From NCBI RefSeq assembly GCF_947503465.1, contig NZ_CANNDN010000001.1:868001-932000 (forward strand): a stretch of 64,000 bases of DNA, given 5' to 3'. Source of the stretch: an uncultured Tateyamaria sp. GTDB lineage: Bacteria; Pseudomonadota; Alphaproteobacteria; Rhodobacterales; Rhodobacteraceae. The notes under the pieces are model-generated. The model did not search any database. It was not told the DNA's origin and was given only the letters and a program-made list of their open reading frames with translations. Below, in pieces: positions 1-10,222 of this stretch. The position numbers were made by a program, and so were the translations under genes. Position 1 is the first letter of the stretch, and each line of letters opens with the position of its first letter.

Positions 1-1058
1 CCGGCCGCCTTCTGGACCATTTCGAACGCGGCAAGCTGATCCTGAACGACGTGAAAGTCATGGTCGTGGACGAAGCGGACCGGATGCTCGACATGGGGTT
101 CATCCCCGACATCGAACGCATCTTCGGCCTAACACCCTTCACGCGCCAGACGCTGTTCTTCTCTGCCACCATGGCGCCCGAGATCGAGCGGATCACCAAT
201 ACGTTCCTGTCGAATCCGGAACGGATCGAAGTTGCCCGTCAGGCCACCGCGTCCGAGACGATCACCCAAGGTGTGGTCATGTTCAAAGGCTCGCGCCGTG
301 ACCGGGAGGCGTCGGAAAAGCGCAAGGTTCTGCGCGGCCTGATCGATGCCGAGGGCGAAAAGCTGACCAACGCGATCATCTTCTGCAACCGCAAGACGGA
401 TGTGGACATCGTCGCCAAGTCTTTGAAAAAGTACAAATATGATGCGGCTCCGATCCACGGCGACCTGGACCAGTCGCAACGCACACGCACGCTTGATGGG
501 TTTCGCAATGGCGAGTTGCGGATCCTTGTCGCCTCTGACGTGGCCGCCCGCGGGCTGGACGTGCCGTCGGTCAGCCACGTGTTCAACTTCGACGTTCCAG
601 GCCACCCCGAGGACTATGTGCACCGCATCGGCCGGACGGGCCGCGCGGGCCGCGAGGGCAAGGCGATCACCATCTGTATCCCACGCGATGAAAAGCAGTT
701 GGACGCGGTAGAGAAACTGATCCAGAGGGAAATCTCGCGCCTCGATAACCCGGTTGCAGCATCGACGCCCGAGGCAACGGATAAGCCCGAGGCAGAAGAA
801 AAACCCAAGTCCACGCGCAGCCGCTCGACCCGGTCCAAATCGGAACCAAAGTCCGACGCGCCGGCGGAGAAGGTAACCGAGGCCAAATCCGAAGCACCAC
901 GTGAAGAGGCAGCGCCCAAGTCGCGCAGCCGCTCGTCCTCCTCCAGCCGCAGCCGCTCGTCGTCCCGCGATGATCGCGGCGGCAACAAGGTGGTCGGGCT
1001 GGGCGATCACACGCCCAGCTTCATCGGTCTGAGTTTCGAAGAGCGTATGGCGAGCTGA
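1..1058 (+). CDS. DEAD-box ATP-dependent RNA helicase, 5'-truncated
   Basis: The gene enters from the left edge (reading frame from base 3), so the Walker A/motif I part is missing. Visible helicase motifs are [10 protein letters not shown] (motif Ib region), [12 protein letters not shown] (motif II, DEAD), SATM (motif III), [12 protein letters not shown] (motif IV), [14 protein letters not shown] (motif V) and [11 protein letters not shown] (motif VI). Such proteins unwind RNA in ribosome assembly or mRNA decay in the cytoplasm. After the helicase core, about 110 residues form a low-complexity tail of Lys/Glu/Pro/Ala followed by Arg-Ser repeats, ending in a more normal segment ([18 protein letters not shown]). 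RhlE-type helicases carry comparable basic tails, so rhlE is the likeliest subfamily, but the missing N-terminus leaves this open. Confidence 0.93.
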   Translation, partial: GRLLDHFERGKLILNDVKVMVVDEADRMLDMGFIPDIERIFGLTPFTRQTLFFSATMAPEIERITNTFLSNPERIEVARQATASETITQGVVMFKGSRRDREASEKRKVLRGLIDAEGEKLTNAIIFCNRKTDVDIVAKSLKKYKYDAAPIHGDLDQSQRTRTLDGFRNGELRILVASDVAARGLDVPSVSHVFNFDVPGHPEDYVHRIGRTGRAGREGKAITICIPRDEKQLDAVEKLIQREISRLDNPVAASTPEATDKPEAEEKPKSTRSRSTRSKSEPKSDAPAEKVTEAKSEAPREEAAPKSRSRSSSSSRSRSSSRDDRGGNKVVGLGDHTPSFIGLSFEERMAS

Positions 1059-1066
1059 GCCCGTAG

Positions 1067-1118
1067 GGTGCGCCTTTACGGCGCACCATTGCCCCAAGGT
1101 GCGCCGTAAAGGCGCACC
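1067..1118. repeat. Pair of inverted palindromes in a convergent junction (REP/BIME-like)
   Basis: Bases 1067-1087 and 1098-1118 are perfect 21-bp reverse complements separated by 10 bases. Each arm is itself a palindrome: GGTGCGCC, a 5-base loop, then GGCGCACC. The element can fold as two small hairpins or one long one. It lies exactly between the stops of the helicase (+) and rnj (-), so it may act as a bidirectional transcription end or mRNA 3' stabiliser. There is no T-tract on either side, so a classic intrinsic terminator is not supported. It resembles the repeated extragenic palindromes of many proteobacteria; copy number elsewhere in the genome cannot be seen here. Confidence 0.8.
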
Positions 1119-1125
1119 CCACGCC

Positions 1126-2796
1126 CTAGTGCATCCTGCTGATCACCACGGTCACTTCGGGCTTCTTCCCAATCTCGTCCTGCGCTGACTTGCGCACGAT
1201 TCGACGCAAGGCTTCGGTCAGGTTGTCATCATCGCGCAGCGTCTTTGCGTCGGCCCGGCCCAGGAACTGGCTCATGTCCTCTTCCAGCACCTCGACCAGA
1301 GCGGCATTGCTGCGCCCGGTTTCCGACAGCCCCATCAACTCGCACCACGGCTCGCCCAGCGGCTCATCCTCTTCGTCAAGGATCAGCGTCACCGTCACAT
1401 GACCGTTCAATGCCATGCGGATACGGTCCCGCACGACCCCGTCCAAAGCGCCAATCTTGACCGAACCATCCAGGTACGTACGTCCGGTCTCGATGTACTC
1501 GGCCACCTTTGGCGCGTTGCCGCTCAGATCAATCATCATCCCGTTCACGGCCAGAACGCCCATGCGTCCCTTGCCCTCCGTCAACTTCACATGTTCGCGC
1601 AGATGCCGGTGTTCACCGTGCATGGGCACCACGATCTGCGGGTTCACGATGTCCTGCAATTCCTCAAGATCGGGGCGGTTGGCGTGCCCGGACACGTGAT
1701 ACAGGCCAGATAAGTCGTCGACCACGTCCACACCCTTCTCGCTCAACTGGTTCATGATGCGGATCACACCGCGCTCGTTGCCCGGAATGGTCTTGGAGGA
1801 GAACAGGAACAGATCGCCCTCCTTCAACTCAAGCCCCATATACTTGCCATTGGCCAGCTGCGCCGACGCCGCACGGCGTTCACCCTGCGAGCCCGTGACA
1901 AGCAGCATCAGGTTTTCGCGCGGAATGTTCCTGGCATCTTCCGGGCTTACGACCGACGGAAACTCGGTCAACACTCCGGTTTCAATCGCGGCCTCGATCA
2001 TCCGGCGCATCGCCCGGCCCAACAGGACAATGGACCGTCCCGCCCGCTCACCGGCCTCGGCCAGCGTTTTCACGCGGGCGACATTCGACGCAAAGGTCGT
2101 CGCAACCACGATGCCGGACGTGTGACCGCGCACCAGCTTCTCGATTTCCGGCCCCACAGAGACTTCGGATCGACCGGGATGGGGCGAAAAGATGTTGGTC
2201 GAATCGCAGATCAGCGCCTTCACGCCATCCTTGCTGACCTCGGCCCACAGATCGGGATCAAACGGTTCGCCCACAATCGGGGTCGGGTCCAGCTTGAAGT
2301 CGCCAGAATGGATCACCCGCCCCTCGGGACTGTCGATGATCAGTGCGGCACTTTCAGGGATCGAATGGGACATCGGCAAAAAGCCGACCTTGAACGGCCC
2401 CGCCTGCACCTGATCAGGCCACCCGGCCACGACCTGAACCGCATCCTCCGGGTGCCCGTGCTCATCCATCTTGCGACGTGCAATATTGGCCGTGAAGGGC
2501 CGCGCATAGACCGGCGCGCCCAGTTGGTCATAGGTATGGGCAACGGCGCCCACATGGTCCTCGTGCGCGTGGGTGATGAAAATCCCGTCGATGCGGTCGC
2601 GCCGCTCTGCCAACCACGTGATGTCGGGCAGGATCAGGTCCACACCCGGGGTGCCGTCCATATCGGGAAAGGTCACGCCGAGGTCGACCACGATCAGGCG
2701 TTCCCGATCAGGCGCGCCATAGCCGTAGACATAGGCATTCATGCCAATTTCACCCGCTCCCCCAAGGGGCAGGTAGATCAATCGTTCACTGCTCAT
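1126..2796 (-). CDS. rnj: Ribonuclease J
   Basis: 556 aa, the usual RNase J length. This is a metallo-beta-lactamase/beta-CASP nuclease acting as 5'-3' exonuclease and endonuclease in mRNA turnover and rRNA maturation. Seen in order: the zinc motif THAHEDHVGA (HxHxDH), MSHSIPES, SGDFKLDPTP, the beta-CASP region with VTGSQGE, HVSGHANRPDL, and the late histidine motif PMHGEHRHLREH. It is the last gene of the long minus-strand unit: its start lies 4 bases after the coaX stop. Alphaproteobacteria such as Sinorhizobium and Rhodobacter use RNase J alongside RNase E, and the linkage to coaX and birA behind nuoN is a recurrent alphaproteobacterial arrangement as far as I recall. Confidence 0.96.
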   Translation of the reverse strand: MSSERLIYLPLGGAGEIGMNAYVYGYGAPDRERLIVVDLGVTFPDMDGTPGVDLILPDITWLAERRDRIDGIFITHAHEDHVGAVAHTYDQLGAPVYARPFTANIARRKMDEHGHPEDAVQVVAGWPDQVQAGPFKVGFLPMSHSIPESAALIIDSPEGRVIHSGDFKLDPTPIVGEPFDPDLWAEVSKDGVKALICDSTNIFSPHPGRSEVSVGPEIEKLVRGHTSGIVVATTFASNVARVKTLAEAGERAGRSIVLLGRAMRRMIEAAIETGVLTEFPSVVSPEDARNIPRENLMLLVTGSQGERRAASAQLANGKYMGLELKEGDLFLFSSKTIPGNERGVIRIMNQLSEKGVDVVDDLSGLYHVSGHANRPDLEELQDIVNPQIVVPMHGEHRHLREHVKLTEGKGRMGVLAVNGMMIDLSGNAPKVAEYIETGRTYLDGSVKIGALDGVVRDRIRMALNGHVTVTLILDEEDEPLGEPWCELMGLSETGRSNAALVEVLEEDMSQFLGRADAKTLRDDDNLTEALRRIVRKSAQDEIGKKPEVTVVISRMH

Positions 2797-2800
2797 AGCT

Positions 2801-3574
2801 TTAGTTGTTTTCCTTGTTATAGCGATGGATGACCGTCAGGCCATGCATCGTCAAATCGTCTTGAAAGTCGTCAAACAGCTTTTCTGTTTGCTGGAACAAG
2901 GGGGCCAGCCCCCCGGTTGAGATCACGCGCATGTCGCGGGCGCGCTCCGCTTTAATTCGGGCACATATCTCACGAACAAGGCCCACGTAACCCCAAAAGA
3001 CACCGGACTGCATGCAGGCCACCGTGTTGGTGCCCACAACGGCCTGCGGCTTGGTGATGTCGACATGCGGCAAGGCGGCGGCGGCGTTATGCAGCGCCTC
3101 AAGGCTCAGGTTCACACCGGGCGCAATCACGCCACCGACATAGGCGCCGTCCGTATCCACCACGTCAAAGGTGGTGGCCGTGCCGAAATCCACCATGATC
3201 AGATCACCACCATAAAGGTCATGACCCGCCACCGTGTTCACCAACCGGTCCGGCCCCACCTGCGTGCCCTCGTCCACCCGCACGTCAACAGGCAACAGGC
3301 AATCGGGTTTGCCCACCACGATGGGTCGGGTGTTGTAGTACCTGTCCGCAAAGACACGCAGGTTGAACACCACGCGCGGCACGGTGGACGAGATGATGAT
3401 GTCGGTAATCTCGACGTCGATGTTCTGGAATTTCATCAGCGTCGACAGCCAGACATAATACTGGTCCGCCGTGCGCTGCCATTCGGTCGAGGTGCGCCAT
3501 GTGCCGATAAACGCGTCCCCGTCCCAGATGGCAAAGACGGTATTGGTGTTGCCGCAGTCAATGGCCAGAAGCAT
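2801..3574 (-). CDS. coaX: Type III pantothenate kinase
   Basis: 257 aa. Phosphorylates pantothenate, the first step of coenzyme A synthesis, in the cytoplasm. The N-terminal phosphate-binding motif AIDCGNTNTVFAIWDG and the second ASKHA motif DFGTATTFDVVD followed by GGVIAPG are diagnostic of the CoaX type; typical length is 250-260 aa. I take the ATG at 3574, directly before LLAIDCGNTNT. The frame stays open upstream, but the extra 57 residues are composition-biased and overlap the birA end. It sits 12 bases after birA and 4 bases before rnj, in one transcription unit with the nuo genes. Confidence 0.95.
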   Translation of the reverse strand: MLLAIDCGNTNTVFAIWDGDAFIGTWRTSTEWQRTADQYYVWLSTLMKFQNIDVEITDIIISSTVPRVVFNLRVFADRYYNTRPIVVGKPDCLLPVDVRVDEGTQVGPDRLVNTVAGHDLYGGDLIMVDFGTATTFDVVDTDGAYVGGVIAPGVNLSLEALHNAAAALPHVDITKPQAVVGTNTVACMQSGVFWGYVGLVREICARIKAERARDMRVISTGGLAPLFQQTEKLFDDFQDDLTMHGLTVIHRYNKENN

Positions 3575-3585
3575 GGGCCGCCCCC

Positions 3586-4335
3586 TCAGAAGTAAACATC
3601 GCCCGCCGGGATGGTGACCCGGCCCTTGGCCGTCTCTAGAACAAGTTGGCCGTCCGCGTCCACGTCCACAAAGGTTCCAACATGGGCGTCGCGTGTGGTG
3701 CGGGCGGTGATCACCTCGCCCAGTTTCGCGGCATGTGCCATCCAAGCGGTGCGGATAGGGGCAAAGCCATAGGTGCGAAACTGATCCTCGTACCGCGCAT
3801 AGGCAGCCGCCAGCAGTGTTAGAAACGCCTCGGGCGCAATGACAGTTCCCAGCGCGCTCGTCAGCGCAACAGGCGCAACCGCCCCCACCTCGACCTCGGC
3901 CGCACCCGGTGCCGCCGCAAGGTTCACACCGACGCCAATGGCAAGATGCGTCAACTTCGCCCCCGCCCCAACACTCTCAAGCAGGATACCCGCCACCTTG
4001 CCGCCCTGCAGCAAAACGTCATTGGGCCATTTCAACGCAAAGGCATCCGCGCGCCCGGTGGCAGCCACAAAGGCATCGTGCAAGGCCAGCGAGATCACAA
4101 AAGACCGCAACGCCGCCTGCCCCGGTGACTCCTGCACTGGCAGCACAAGCGTCGCTGCGAAATTCCCCGGCGGCATGGACCACGCGCGCCCGCGACGTCC
4201 CCGCGCCGCCGTCTGCTCCCGCGCCAAGATCCATTCAGGACCCGCCAGTTCAGGCGCAATCCGCGCCGCTTCACTCAGCGTCGAGTCCACAGAAGCCAAA
4301 ACGCGCCGCCCATAGCCTGATGGCCAAGCGCTCAT
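3586..4335 (-). CDS. birA: Biotin--[acetyl-CoA-carboxylase] ligase
   Basis: 249 aa. Attaches biotin to carrier lysines such as those of acetyl-CoA carboxylase and, in this genome, the methylcrotonyl-CoA carboxylase encoded at 30233-32173. Catalytic motifs are present: ARGRRGRAWSMPPGNF (the biotinyl-AMP loop, GRGR type), KWPNDVLLQGGKVAGILLE, and a small C-terminal SH3-like part ending PAGDVYF. There is no N-terminal helix-turn-helix, so this is a monofunctional ligase and not a BirA repressor. An AGAGAAGG ribosome site lies directly before the ATG. It follows nuoN by 54 bases. Confidence 0.94.
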   Translation of the reverse strand: MSAWPSGYGRRVLASVDSTLSEAARIAPELAGPEWILAREQTAARGRRGRAWSMPPGNFAATLVLPVQESPGQAALRSFVISLALHDAFVAATGRADAFALKWPNDVLLQGGKVAGILLESVGAGAKLTHLAIGVGVNLAAAPGAAEVEVGAVAPVALTSALGTVIAPEAFLTLLAAAYARYEDQFRTYGFAPIRTAWMAHAAKLGEVITARTTRDAHVGTFVDVDADGQLVLETAKGRVTIPAGDVYF

Positions 4336-4389
4336 GCCTTCTCTGGTTCCCCAAAATCCCCCCCGGAGGGCCGGTCTGCCATGAAACGC

Positions 4390-5826
4390 CTAGTTCACCA
4401 AAGTGAGCGCAGCCGCCGCCGCAGCCCCTTCGACACCAAACATGTTGATGATGCCAAGCACCATCACGGCTGCCGACCCCATGAGCATGGCCCACAGGAT
4501 CGGGGACTTGCCGCCGTTCAGGCGTTCCTCGTCCGCGTCACCGAAATACATGTAGAAAACGATGCGCAGGTAATAGTAGGCACCGATCACCGACGCGATC
4601 ACGCCTGCGATGGCCAACCAAGCCAGCCCACCTTCATACGCGGCACGCAGCACGTACAGCTTGCCAAAGAAGCCGAGCATCGGCGGCACGCCAGCCAGGC
4701 TGAACAGCAGCACCAGCATCGCAAGTGCCTTGCCGGGCTCTCGCTTGGAATACATCTTGAGCGAGTCAATCTCGACCACAGGCTGGCCATCCTTCTCCAT
4801 CATCAGGATGAAGGCGAAGGTGCCCACGTTCATTGTCACGTAGATGGCCATATAGACCAGCATTGCCTGCACACCCAAAACGGTCCCAGCAGCCAGCCCC
4901 ATCAGGGCATAGCCCATATGAGCAATCGACGAGAAGGCCATCAGACGCTTGATGTTGGTCTGTCCGATAGCGGCAAACGCGCCCAGGAACATCGACAGGA
5001 CCGACAGCAGCGCCATGATCTGCTGCCAATCGGCAACCGCACCGCCAAAGGCGTCGTGCATGACGCGGGCAAACAGCGCCATGGCCGCGACCTTTGGCGC
5101 CGTCGCAAAGAAGGCGGTGACCGGCGTGGGCGAACCTTCGTAGACGTCGGGTGTCCACATGTGGAACGGCACGGCAGAAACCTTGAAGGCAAAGCCCGCC
5201 ATCAGGAAGACAAGGCCAAAGAGCAGGCCCAGCGACACGCCCTCTTCCGCGACCTGCACGATGCCAGAGAACAGCGTGGTCCCGGCATACCCATAGACCA
5301 GCGACGCACCATAGAGCAGCAGACCCGACGACAAAGCGCCCAGTACGAAATACTTCAAACCCGCTTCGGTCGATTTCACCGAATCCCGGCGCAGCGACGC
5401 AACCACGTACAAAGCCAGCGATTGCAGTTCGAGGCCCATGTAAAGCGCCATCAGGTCACCTGCCGACACCATGGTCATCATGCCCACGGCCGCCAGCGCC
5501 ACCAGCATTGGATATTCGAACCGCAGCAATCCGCGCTGCGACATGTACCCTTCGCTCATCAACAGGACGGCGGCAGCCGACACAAGGATCGTCACCTTGG
5601 CAAAGCGCGAAAAGCCGTCATCCACAAACATGCCGCCGAAGGCGACATTCGTCCCCTCGCCCGTGAAGCCGATCCACGCGGCAACCGCAAGGAACACGGC
5701 AGCGGTCGCCCACAGCAGCGGCGAGGCCAGATCGTCCTTGGACGTGTAGACCGCGCCGATCAGGCCCAGCATGGCAAAGACGCTCAGCAGGATCTCGGGC
5801 AGGATGATGGTCAGATCAGCAGACAT
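4390..5826 (-). CDS. nuoN: NADH-quinone oxidoreductase subunit N
   Basis: 478 aa, about 14 predicted membrane spans. It is one of the three antiporter-like (Mrp-related) proton-pumping subunits of complex I in the inner membrane, and its conserved segments with membrane lysines and glutamates are visible (for example [17 protein letters not shown] and [17 protein letters not shown]). It lies last of the 14 nuo genes, 47 bases downstream of nuoM. That gap holds a weak hairpin just before the nuoN ATG but no obvious promoter. Confidence 0.97.
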   Translation of the reverse strand: MSADLTIILPEILLSVFAMLGLIGAVYTSKDDLASPLLWATAAVFLAVAAWIGFTGEGTNVAFGGMFVDDGFSRFAKVTILVSAAAVLLMSEGYMSQRGLLRFEYPMLVALAAVGMMTMVSAGDLMALYMGLELQSLALYVVASLRRDSVKSTEAGLKYFVLGALSSGLLLYGASLVYGYAGTTLFSGIVQVAEEGVSLGLLFGLVFLMAGFAFKVSAVPFHMWTPDVYEGSPTPVTAFFATAPKVAAMALFARVMHDAFGGAVADWQQIMALLSVLSMFLGAFAAIGQTNIKRLMAFSSIAHMGYALMGLAAGTVLGVQAMLVYMAIYVTMNVGTFAFILMMEKDGQPVVEIDSLKMYSKREPGKALAMLVLLFSLAGVPPMLGFFGKLYVLRAAYEGGLAWLAIAGVIASVIGAYYYLRIVFYMYFGDADEERLNGGKSPILWAMLMGSAAVMVLGIINMFGVEGAAAAAALTLVN

Positions 5827-5873
5827 ATTGACGTCCTCAAGTAACGTAGTGGTAGGACATGAAAAGCGTGTCC

Positions 5874-7415
5874 TTATTTCGACGCCACTTGCGTCGCGGC
5901 CTCGGCCGCGGCGAGCGCCGTATCGTAATTGCTTACCAGTGCCGCCACGGACGGCCCGATGATGTCAAGGATCAGCGCCGGGTACACCCCCAGCAGCAGG
6001 GTCATCACGACCAGCGGGGCAAAGATCGCCTTTTCCCGGCGGCTCATATCCGTGATCGACTTCAGGCTTTCCTTGATCAGGTCGCCCATGACGACGCGGC
6101 GGTACAACCACAGCGCATAGGCGGCCGAGAAGATCACGCCGGTCGTCGCCACTGCCGCGACCCATGTGTTCACCTGGAACACCGCCATCAGCGTCAGGAA
6201 CTCGCCCACGAAGCCGGACGTGCCCGGCAGGCCCACATTGGCCATGGTGAACAGCATGAAGATCAGCGCATAGGCGGGCATCTTGTTCACCAGCCCGCCA
6301 TAGGCATCAATCTCGCGCGTGTGCATCCGGTCATAGATGACGCCCACGCACAGGAACAGCGCGCCAGAGATGAAACCATGCGACAGCATCTGGAAGATGG
6401 CCCCGTCCAACCCCTGCTGGTTCGCCGCAAAGATGCCCATGGTCACAAAGCCCATGTGCGCGACGGACGAATAGGCAATCAGCTTCTTCATGTCCTCCTG
6501 CACCAGCGCCACGAGGCTGGTGTAGACAATCGCAATCGCCGACATCCACAGGACCAGCGGCGCCATCACATCGGACCCGACCGGGAACATGCCGATGGAA
6601 AAGCGGATGAAACCGTAACCGCCCAGCTTCAACAGGATCGCCGCCAGCACCACGGATCCGGCAGTCGGCGCCTGCACGTGCGCATCGGGCAACCAGGTGT
6701 GCACCGGCCACATCGGCATCTTGACCGCAAAGCTGGCAAAGAAGGCCAGGAACAGCAGCGTCTGCATGCCGCCCACGATCTGAATGCCTAACAGGCTGAA
6801 CGTCTCGGACCCGAACTGGTGGTTCAGCAGCATCTCGATATCGGTGGTGCCTGCATCCGCATACATGCCCACCATCGCCACCAGCATCAGCACCGAACCC
6901 AGGAAGGTGTAAAGGAAGAACTTGAAGCTCGCGTAGATCCGGTTCGCCCCGCCCCAGATGCCGATGATCAGGAACATCGGGATCAACCCGGCCTCGAAGA
7001 ACAGGTAGAACAGCACCAGATCCAGCGCCATGAACACACCCAGCATGAGCGTCTCAAGCAGAAGGAAGGCGATCATGTACTCCTTGACGCGGGTCGTCAC
7101 GGACCACGACGCGGCAATCACCAGCGGCATCATGAAGGTCGTCAGCATCACGAACAGAACACTGATGCCATCGACCCCCATCTTGTAGGTGAGGCCCATG
7201 ATCCACGTGCCTTCTTCCACGAATTGGAAGCCGGTGTCGTTGCGATCAAAGTCGAACAGGATGAACAGCGACGCAATGAACGTGATCACCGTCGCGGCCA
7301 TCGCCGCCCACTTGGCATTGCGCTGCGCCGCCTCGTCCTCGCCCCGCAGGAACACGGCCAAAATCAACGCGGCAATAGCGGGCAGGAAGGTGGTGATGGA
7401 GAGGATATTGTCCAT
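5874..7415 (-). CDS. nuoM: NADH-quinone oxidoreductase subunit M
   Basis: 513 aa, about 14 membrane spans, antiporter-like subunit of complex I. Recognisable segments include [36 protein letters not shown] and [15 protein letters not shown], all standard for NuoM. The ATG at 7415 follows the stop of the 72-aa membrane protein gene by 3 bases, so translation of the two is probably linked. Confidence 0.97.
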   Translation of the reverse strand: MDNILSITTFLPAIAALILAVFLRGEDEAAQRNAKWAAMAATVITFIASLFILFDFDRNDTGFQFVEEGTWIMGLTYKMGVDGISVLFVMLTTFMMPLVIAASWSVTTRVKEYMIAFLLLETLMLGVFMALDLVLFYLFFEAGLIPMFLIIGIWGGANRIYASFKFFLYTFLGSVLMLVAMVGMYADAGTTDIEMLLNHQFGSETFSLLGIQIVGGMQTLLFLAFFASFAVKMPMWPVHTWLPDAHVQAPTAGSVVLAAILLKLGGYGFIRFSIGMFPVGSDVMAPLVLWMSAIAIVYTSLVALVQEDMKKLIAYSSVAHMGFVTMGIFAANQQGLDGAIFQMLSHGFISGALFLCVGVIYDRMHTREIDAYGGLVNKMPAYALIFMLFTMANVGLPGTSGFVGEFLTLMAVFQVNTWVAAVATTGVIFSAAYALWLYRRVVMGDLIKESLKSITDMSRREKAIFAPLVVMTLLLGVYPALILDIIGPSVAALVSNYDTALAAAEAATQVASK

Positions 7416-7418
7416 GGC

Positions 7419-7637
7419 TCAGTTCCAGAACTGCGTAAGAAATGAAAGCGCAACAAACGCCGCAAACAGGCCCAGGCCCACGGTCGGGCCAAACGCCGCC
7501 ATGCCGACAAGGCAGGCGCCGATGGCCCCCGCCACCACGCCGCCCTTGGCAAAGCGCCGCACATCCGAACGGTCGTCGCGCATGTACATCATGCCCGCAA
7601 ACATCATTCCCAATGAGACAAGCCCGATCAGCGGCAT
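7419..7637 (-). CDS. Small membrane protein between nuoL and nuoM
   Basis: 72 aa from the ATG at 7637, whose A is shared with the TGA stop of nuoL (TGATG). An in-frame ATG at 7667 would add 10 charged residues but lies inside nuoL; the overlap start is preferred. The product has a hydrophobic N-terminal segment rich in Met and Gly, a short charged loop (RDDRSDVRRFAKGG) and one or two further hydrophobic stretches to the C-terminus, so 2-3 membrane spans. No enzyme motif. Its place between two proton-pump subunits and its translational coupling suggest a complex I accessory or assembly role; this is inference only. Confidence 0.72.
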   Translation of the reverse strand: MPLIGLVSLGMMFAGMMYMRDDRSDVRRFAKGGVVAGAIGACLVGMAAFGPTVGLGLFAAFVALSFLTQFWN

Positions 7638-9703
7638 CAGTTGGCGCCCCCGCTCAGCGTCATCCATGTGATCAGAACCGCGATCCCGATCACCATGGCA
7701 AAGGCATAGGTAAAGATATAGCCGGACTGCGCGCGGCCCGCGAGGCGGGTGATGAAGGGCACAATGCCCATGGACACACCGTTGATCGTGCCGTCAATGA
7801 CGTTGCCGTCACCCTTCTTCCACAGCTTCTTGCCAACCCACAGGGCGGGCTGCACGAAGACAAAGTCATAGAGTTCGTCGAAGTACCACTTGTTCTTGAG
7901 GAACAGATACAGCGGGCGCTGGTTCTCGGCCAACCGACCGGGCAGCGCGGGATTCATGATGTAGAACCAGAAGGCCACGATAAAGCCCAGCAGCATCGAC
8001 ACAAACGGCGACAGCTTGACCCAAGTCGGCACATAATGCGCCTCGTGCAGCACGGTGTTCTCGGGGGCCATGTAGATCCCCGCCTCACCTGGTGCGCTTT
8101 CCATCACGTACTTCAGCTCGGACGCCTTCGGGCTGCGTTCGGCCACAGCGGTCTTAATGTCTTCCGCAGGTGCCGCGTACTCACCGCCGAAGAACTTGAT
8201 CACCTCGTTCGGCTTGCCAAAGAAAGACGAATACCAGATCGCCCCGGCAAAGATCGCACCCAAGCTCAGCACACCCAGCGGGATCAGCATGACCATCGGG
8301 CTTTCATGCGCATGCTCGTGCGTGTGTTTGTCCCCGCGCGGCGTGCCGTAGAAGGTCAGGAACATCAGACGCCAGGAATAGAAGGACGTGAACAGCGCTG
8401 CGATCACCAGCGCCCAGAAGGCAAAGGTGGACCCGACATAGGCGCTTTCGATCACCGCATCCTTGGACGCGAACCCGGCAAAGCCGATCCAGCCCGTCAG
8501 CGGAATGCCCACACCGGTGATGGCCAACGTGCCAATCATCATCGCCCAGAAGGTGTAGGGGATCTTCTTGCGCAGGCCCCCATAGTTCATCATGTCCTGC
8601 TCGTGGTGCATCGCGTGGATCACCGACCCGGCCCCAAGGAACAGCATCGCCTTGAAGAACGCGTGCGTGAACAGGTGGAACATCGCGACCGAATAGACCC
8701 CCACACCCGCCGCCACGAACATGTAGCCAAGCTGCGAGCAGGTCGAATAGGCAATGACGCGCTTGATGTCGGTTTGAACCAAGCCGACGGTCGCCGCAAA
8801 AAACGCGGTCATCGCGCCCAGCACGGTAACAAAGGCCATCGCTTCGGGCGCGAACTCCATCAGCGGCGACATGCGGCAGACCAGAAACACACCCGCCGTC
8901 ACCATGGTCGCGGCATGGATCAGCGCCGACACGGGCGTCGGACCTTCCATCGCGTCCGGCAGCCACGTGTGCAGGATCAACTGCGCCGACTTGCCCATCG
9001 CACCGATGAACAGCAGGAAGGCAATCAAGTTGGCGGCGTTCCATTCGCCCCACAAGAAGGTCAGCTGCGTTTGCGCCAGGTCCGGCGCGGCAGCAAAGAT
9101 ATCGTCGAACCTGATCGAGTCCGTCAGGAAGAACAGCGCAAAGATACCAAGCGCAAAGCCGAAGTCGCCCACACGGTTGACCACAAAGGCCTTGATGGCG
9201 GCGGCATTGGCGCTTGGCTTGCGGTAGTAGAACCCGATCAGCAGGTAAGACGCGACGCCCACACCTTCCCAGCCAAAGAACATCTGCACCAGGTTGTCTG
9301 CCGTCACCAGCATCAACATCGCGAAGGTGAAAAAGGACAGGTAGGCAAAGAAGCGCGGTTTGTAGCTTTCGCCCTCTTTCCACTGCGGATCGTGGTCCAT
9401 GTAGCCAAAGCTGTAGAGGTGGACGAGGCTCGACACGGTGGTGATCACGATCAGCATGATGGCCGTCAGCCGGTCCAGCCGGATGGACCAATCTGTGCTG
9501 AGGCTGCCGCTTTCAATAAAGCGCAGGATCTGGATCTGCTCCGTCGTGCCGTCAAAGGTCAGGAACACGATCCACGACAGGATGGCGCTTAGGAACAACA
9601 GGCCCGTCGCGATCCAGCAGGCCGCCGCCTCGCCAAACATGCGCCAGCCAAACCCGCACAGCAGCGCGCCAACGAGGGGGGCAAAGAGGATGATGGTTTC
9701 CAT
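7637..9703 (-). CDS. nuoL: NADH-quinone oxidoreductase subunit L
   Basis: 688 aa, the largest antiporter-like subunit of complex I, with about 16 spans including the long lateral amphipathic helix near the C-terminus. Seen: [51 protein letters not shown] and [18 protein letters not shown], all characteristic. The start ATG shares its A with the TAA of the tiny four-Cys protein gene upstream (TAATG), and the stop shares a base with the next ATG, so it is coupled at both ends. Confidence 0.97.
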   Translation of the reverse strand: METIILFAPLVGALLCGFGWRMFGEAAACWIATGLLFLSAILSWIVFLTFDGTTEQIQILRFIESGSLSTDWSIRLDRLTAIMLIVITTVSSLVHLYSFGYMDHDPQWKEGESYKPRFFAYLSFFTFAMLMLVTADNLVQMFFGWEGVGVASYLLIGFYYRKPSANAAAIKAFVVNRVGDFGFALGIFALFFLTDSIRFDDIFAAAPDLAQTQLTFLWGEWNAANLIAFLLFIGAMGKSAQLILHTWLPDAMEGPTPVSALIHAATMVTAGVFLVCRMSPLMEFAPEAMAFVTVLGAMTAFFAATVGLVQTDIKRVIAYSTCSQLGYMFVAAGVGVYSVAMFHLFTHAFFKAMLFLGAGSVIHAMHHEQDMMNYGGLRKKIPYTFWAMMIGTLAITGVGIPLTGWIGFAGFASKDAVIESAYVGSTFAFWALVIAALFTSFYSWRLMFLTFYGTPRGDKHTHEHAHESPMVMLIPLGVLSLGAIFAGAIWYSSFFGKPNEVIKFFGGEYAAPAEDIKTAVAERSPKASELKYVMESAPGEAGIYMAPENTVLHEAHYVPTWVKLSPFVSMLLGFIVAFWFYIMNPALPGRLAENQRPLYLFLKNKWYFDELYDFVFVQPALWVGKKLWKKGDGNVIDGTINGVSMGIVPFITRLAGRAQSGYIFTYAFAMVIGIAVLITWMTLSGGAN

Positions 9704-9867
9704 TATTCTTCAGCACTCCGCATCTCTTGGCATTTCGGCGTGTCACATTTGCGTGGAGGCAATTCACCAATCGGAAAAACGTAAGGAGTCCCACAATCGT
9801 TACAAATGTGCTTTTTCATTCCATGCCCCGCATCGACAACGCGATAGGTTGTGAGGAAAATAGCCAT
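9703..9867 (-). CDS. 54-aa four-cysteine (zinc-ribbon-like) protein
   Basis: This short gene fills the gap between nuoK and nuoL. It reads from an ATG at 9867, 4 bases after the nuoK stop, to a TAA at 9705-9703 that overlaps the nuoL ATG (TAATG). The product begins [10 protein letters not shown] and carries [10 protein letters not shown] (Cys22, Cys25) and [10 protein letters not shown] (Cys41, Cys46), a CxxC...CxxxxC pattern that could hold one zinc ion. Codon use is clearly more AT-rich than in the flanking nuo genes (many TTT, AAA, ATT, TGT). Exact fit between two stop/start overlaps argues it is translated. No family recognised; recent acquisition is possible. Confidence 0.66.
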   Translation of the reverse strand: MAIFLTTYRVVDAGHGMKKHICNDCGTPYVFPIGELPPRKCDTPKCQEMRSAEE

Positions 9868-9871
9868 CCGC

Positions 9872-10177
9872 TCAGCCCTTCATCACGTTGACGTCTTCGA
9901 CGGCGATGGTGCCGCGGTTGCGGAAGAAACAGACCAGAATGGCAAGGCCGATGGCCGCCTCTGCCGCGGCGACGGTCAGGACAAACAGGGTGAACACCTG
10001 CCCGACGAGGTCATCCAGGAAAGACGAGAACGCCACAAGGTTGATGTTCACCGCCAGCAGCATCAATTCGATGCTCATCAGCAGGATGATCACGTTCTTG
10101 CGGTTCAGGAAAAGCCCGAAGATGCCGATAACGAACAGCGTCGCCGCGACGGTCAGGTAATGTTCAAGTCCTATCAT
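9872..10177 (-). CDS. nuoK: NADH-quinone oxidoreductase subunit K
   Basis: 101 aa, three membrane spans, homologous to mitochondrial ND4L. The segment [20 protein letters not shown] contains the conserved membrane glutamate that takes part in the proton path at the junction with NuoJ and NuoN. Exact family length. It is separated from nuoJ by one inserted exported-protein gene. Confidence 0.97.
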   Translation of the reverse strand: MIGLEHYLTVAATLFVIGIFGLFLNRKNVIILLMSIELMLLAVNINLVAFSSFLDDLVGQVFTLFVLTVAAAEAAIGLAILVCFFRNRGTIAVEDVNVMKG

Positions 10178-10222
10178 GTCGTCCCTCCGGGGCGTGTCCC
10201 CGCTTGTCGTCTGTTGCCGGGC

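Noticed and set aside
3575-3745. Longer N-terminus for pantothenate kinase
   Set aside because: The extra residues are Arg/Gly/His-rich, overlap birA, and precede the invariant start of the CoaX fold.
5854-5874. Small hairpin AGGACA...TGTCCT between nuoM and nuoN
   Set aside because: Loop of 9 bases and stem of 6 with no T-run; it also touches the nuoM stop. Too weak for a terminator call.
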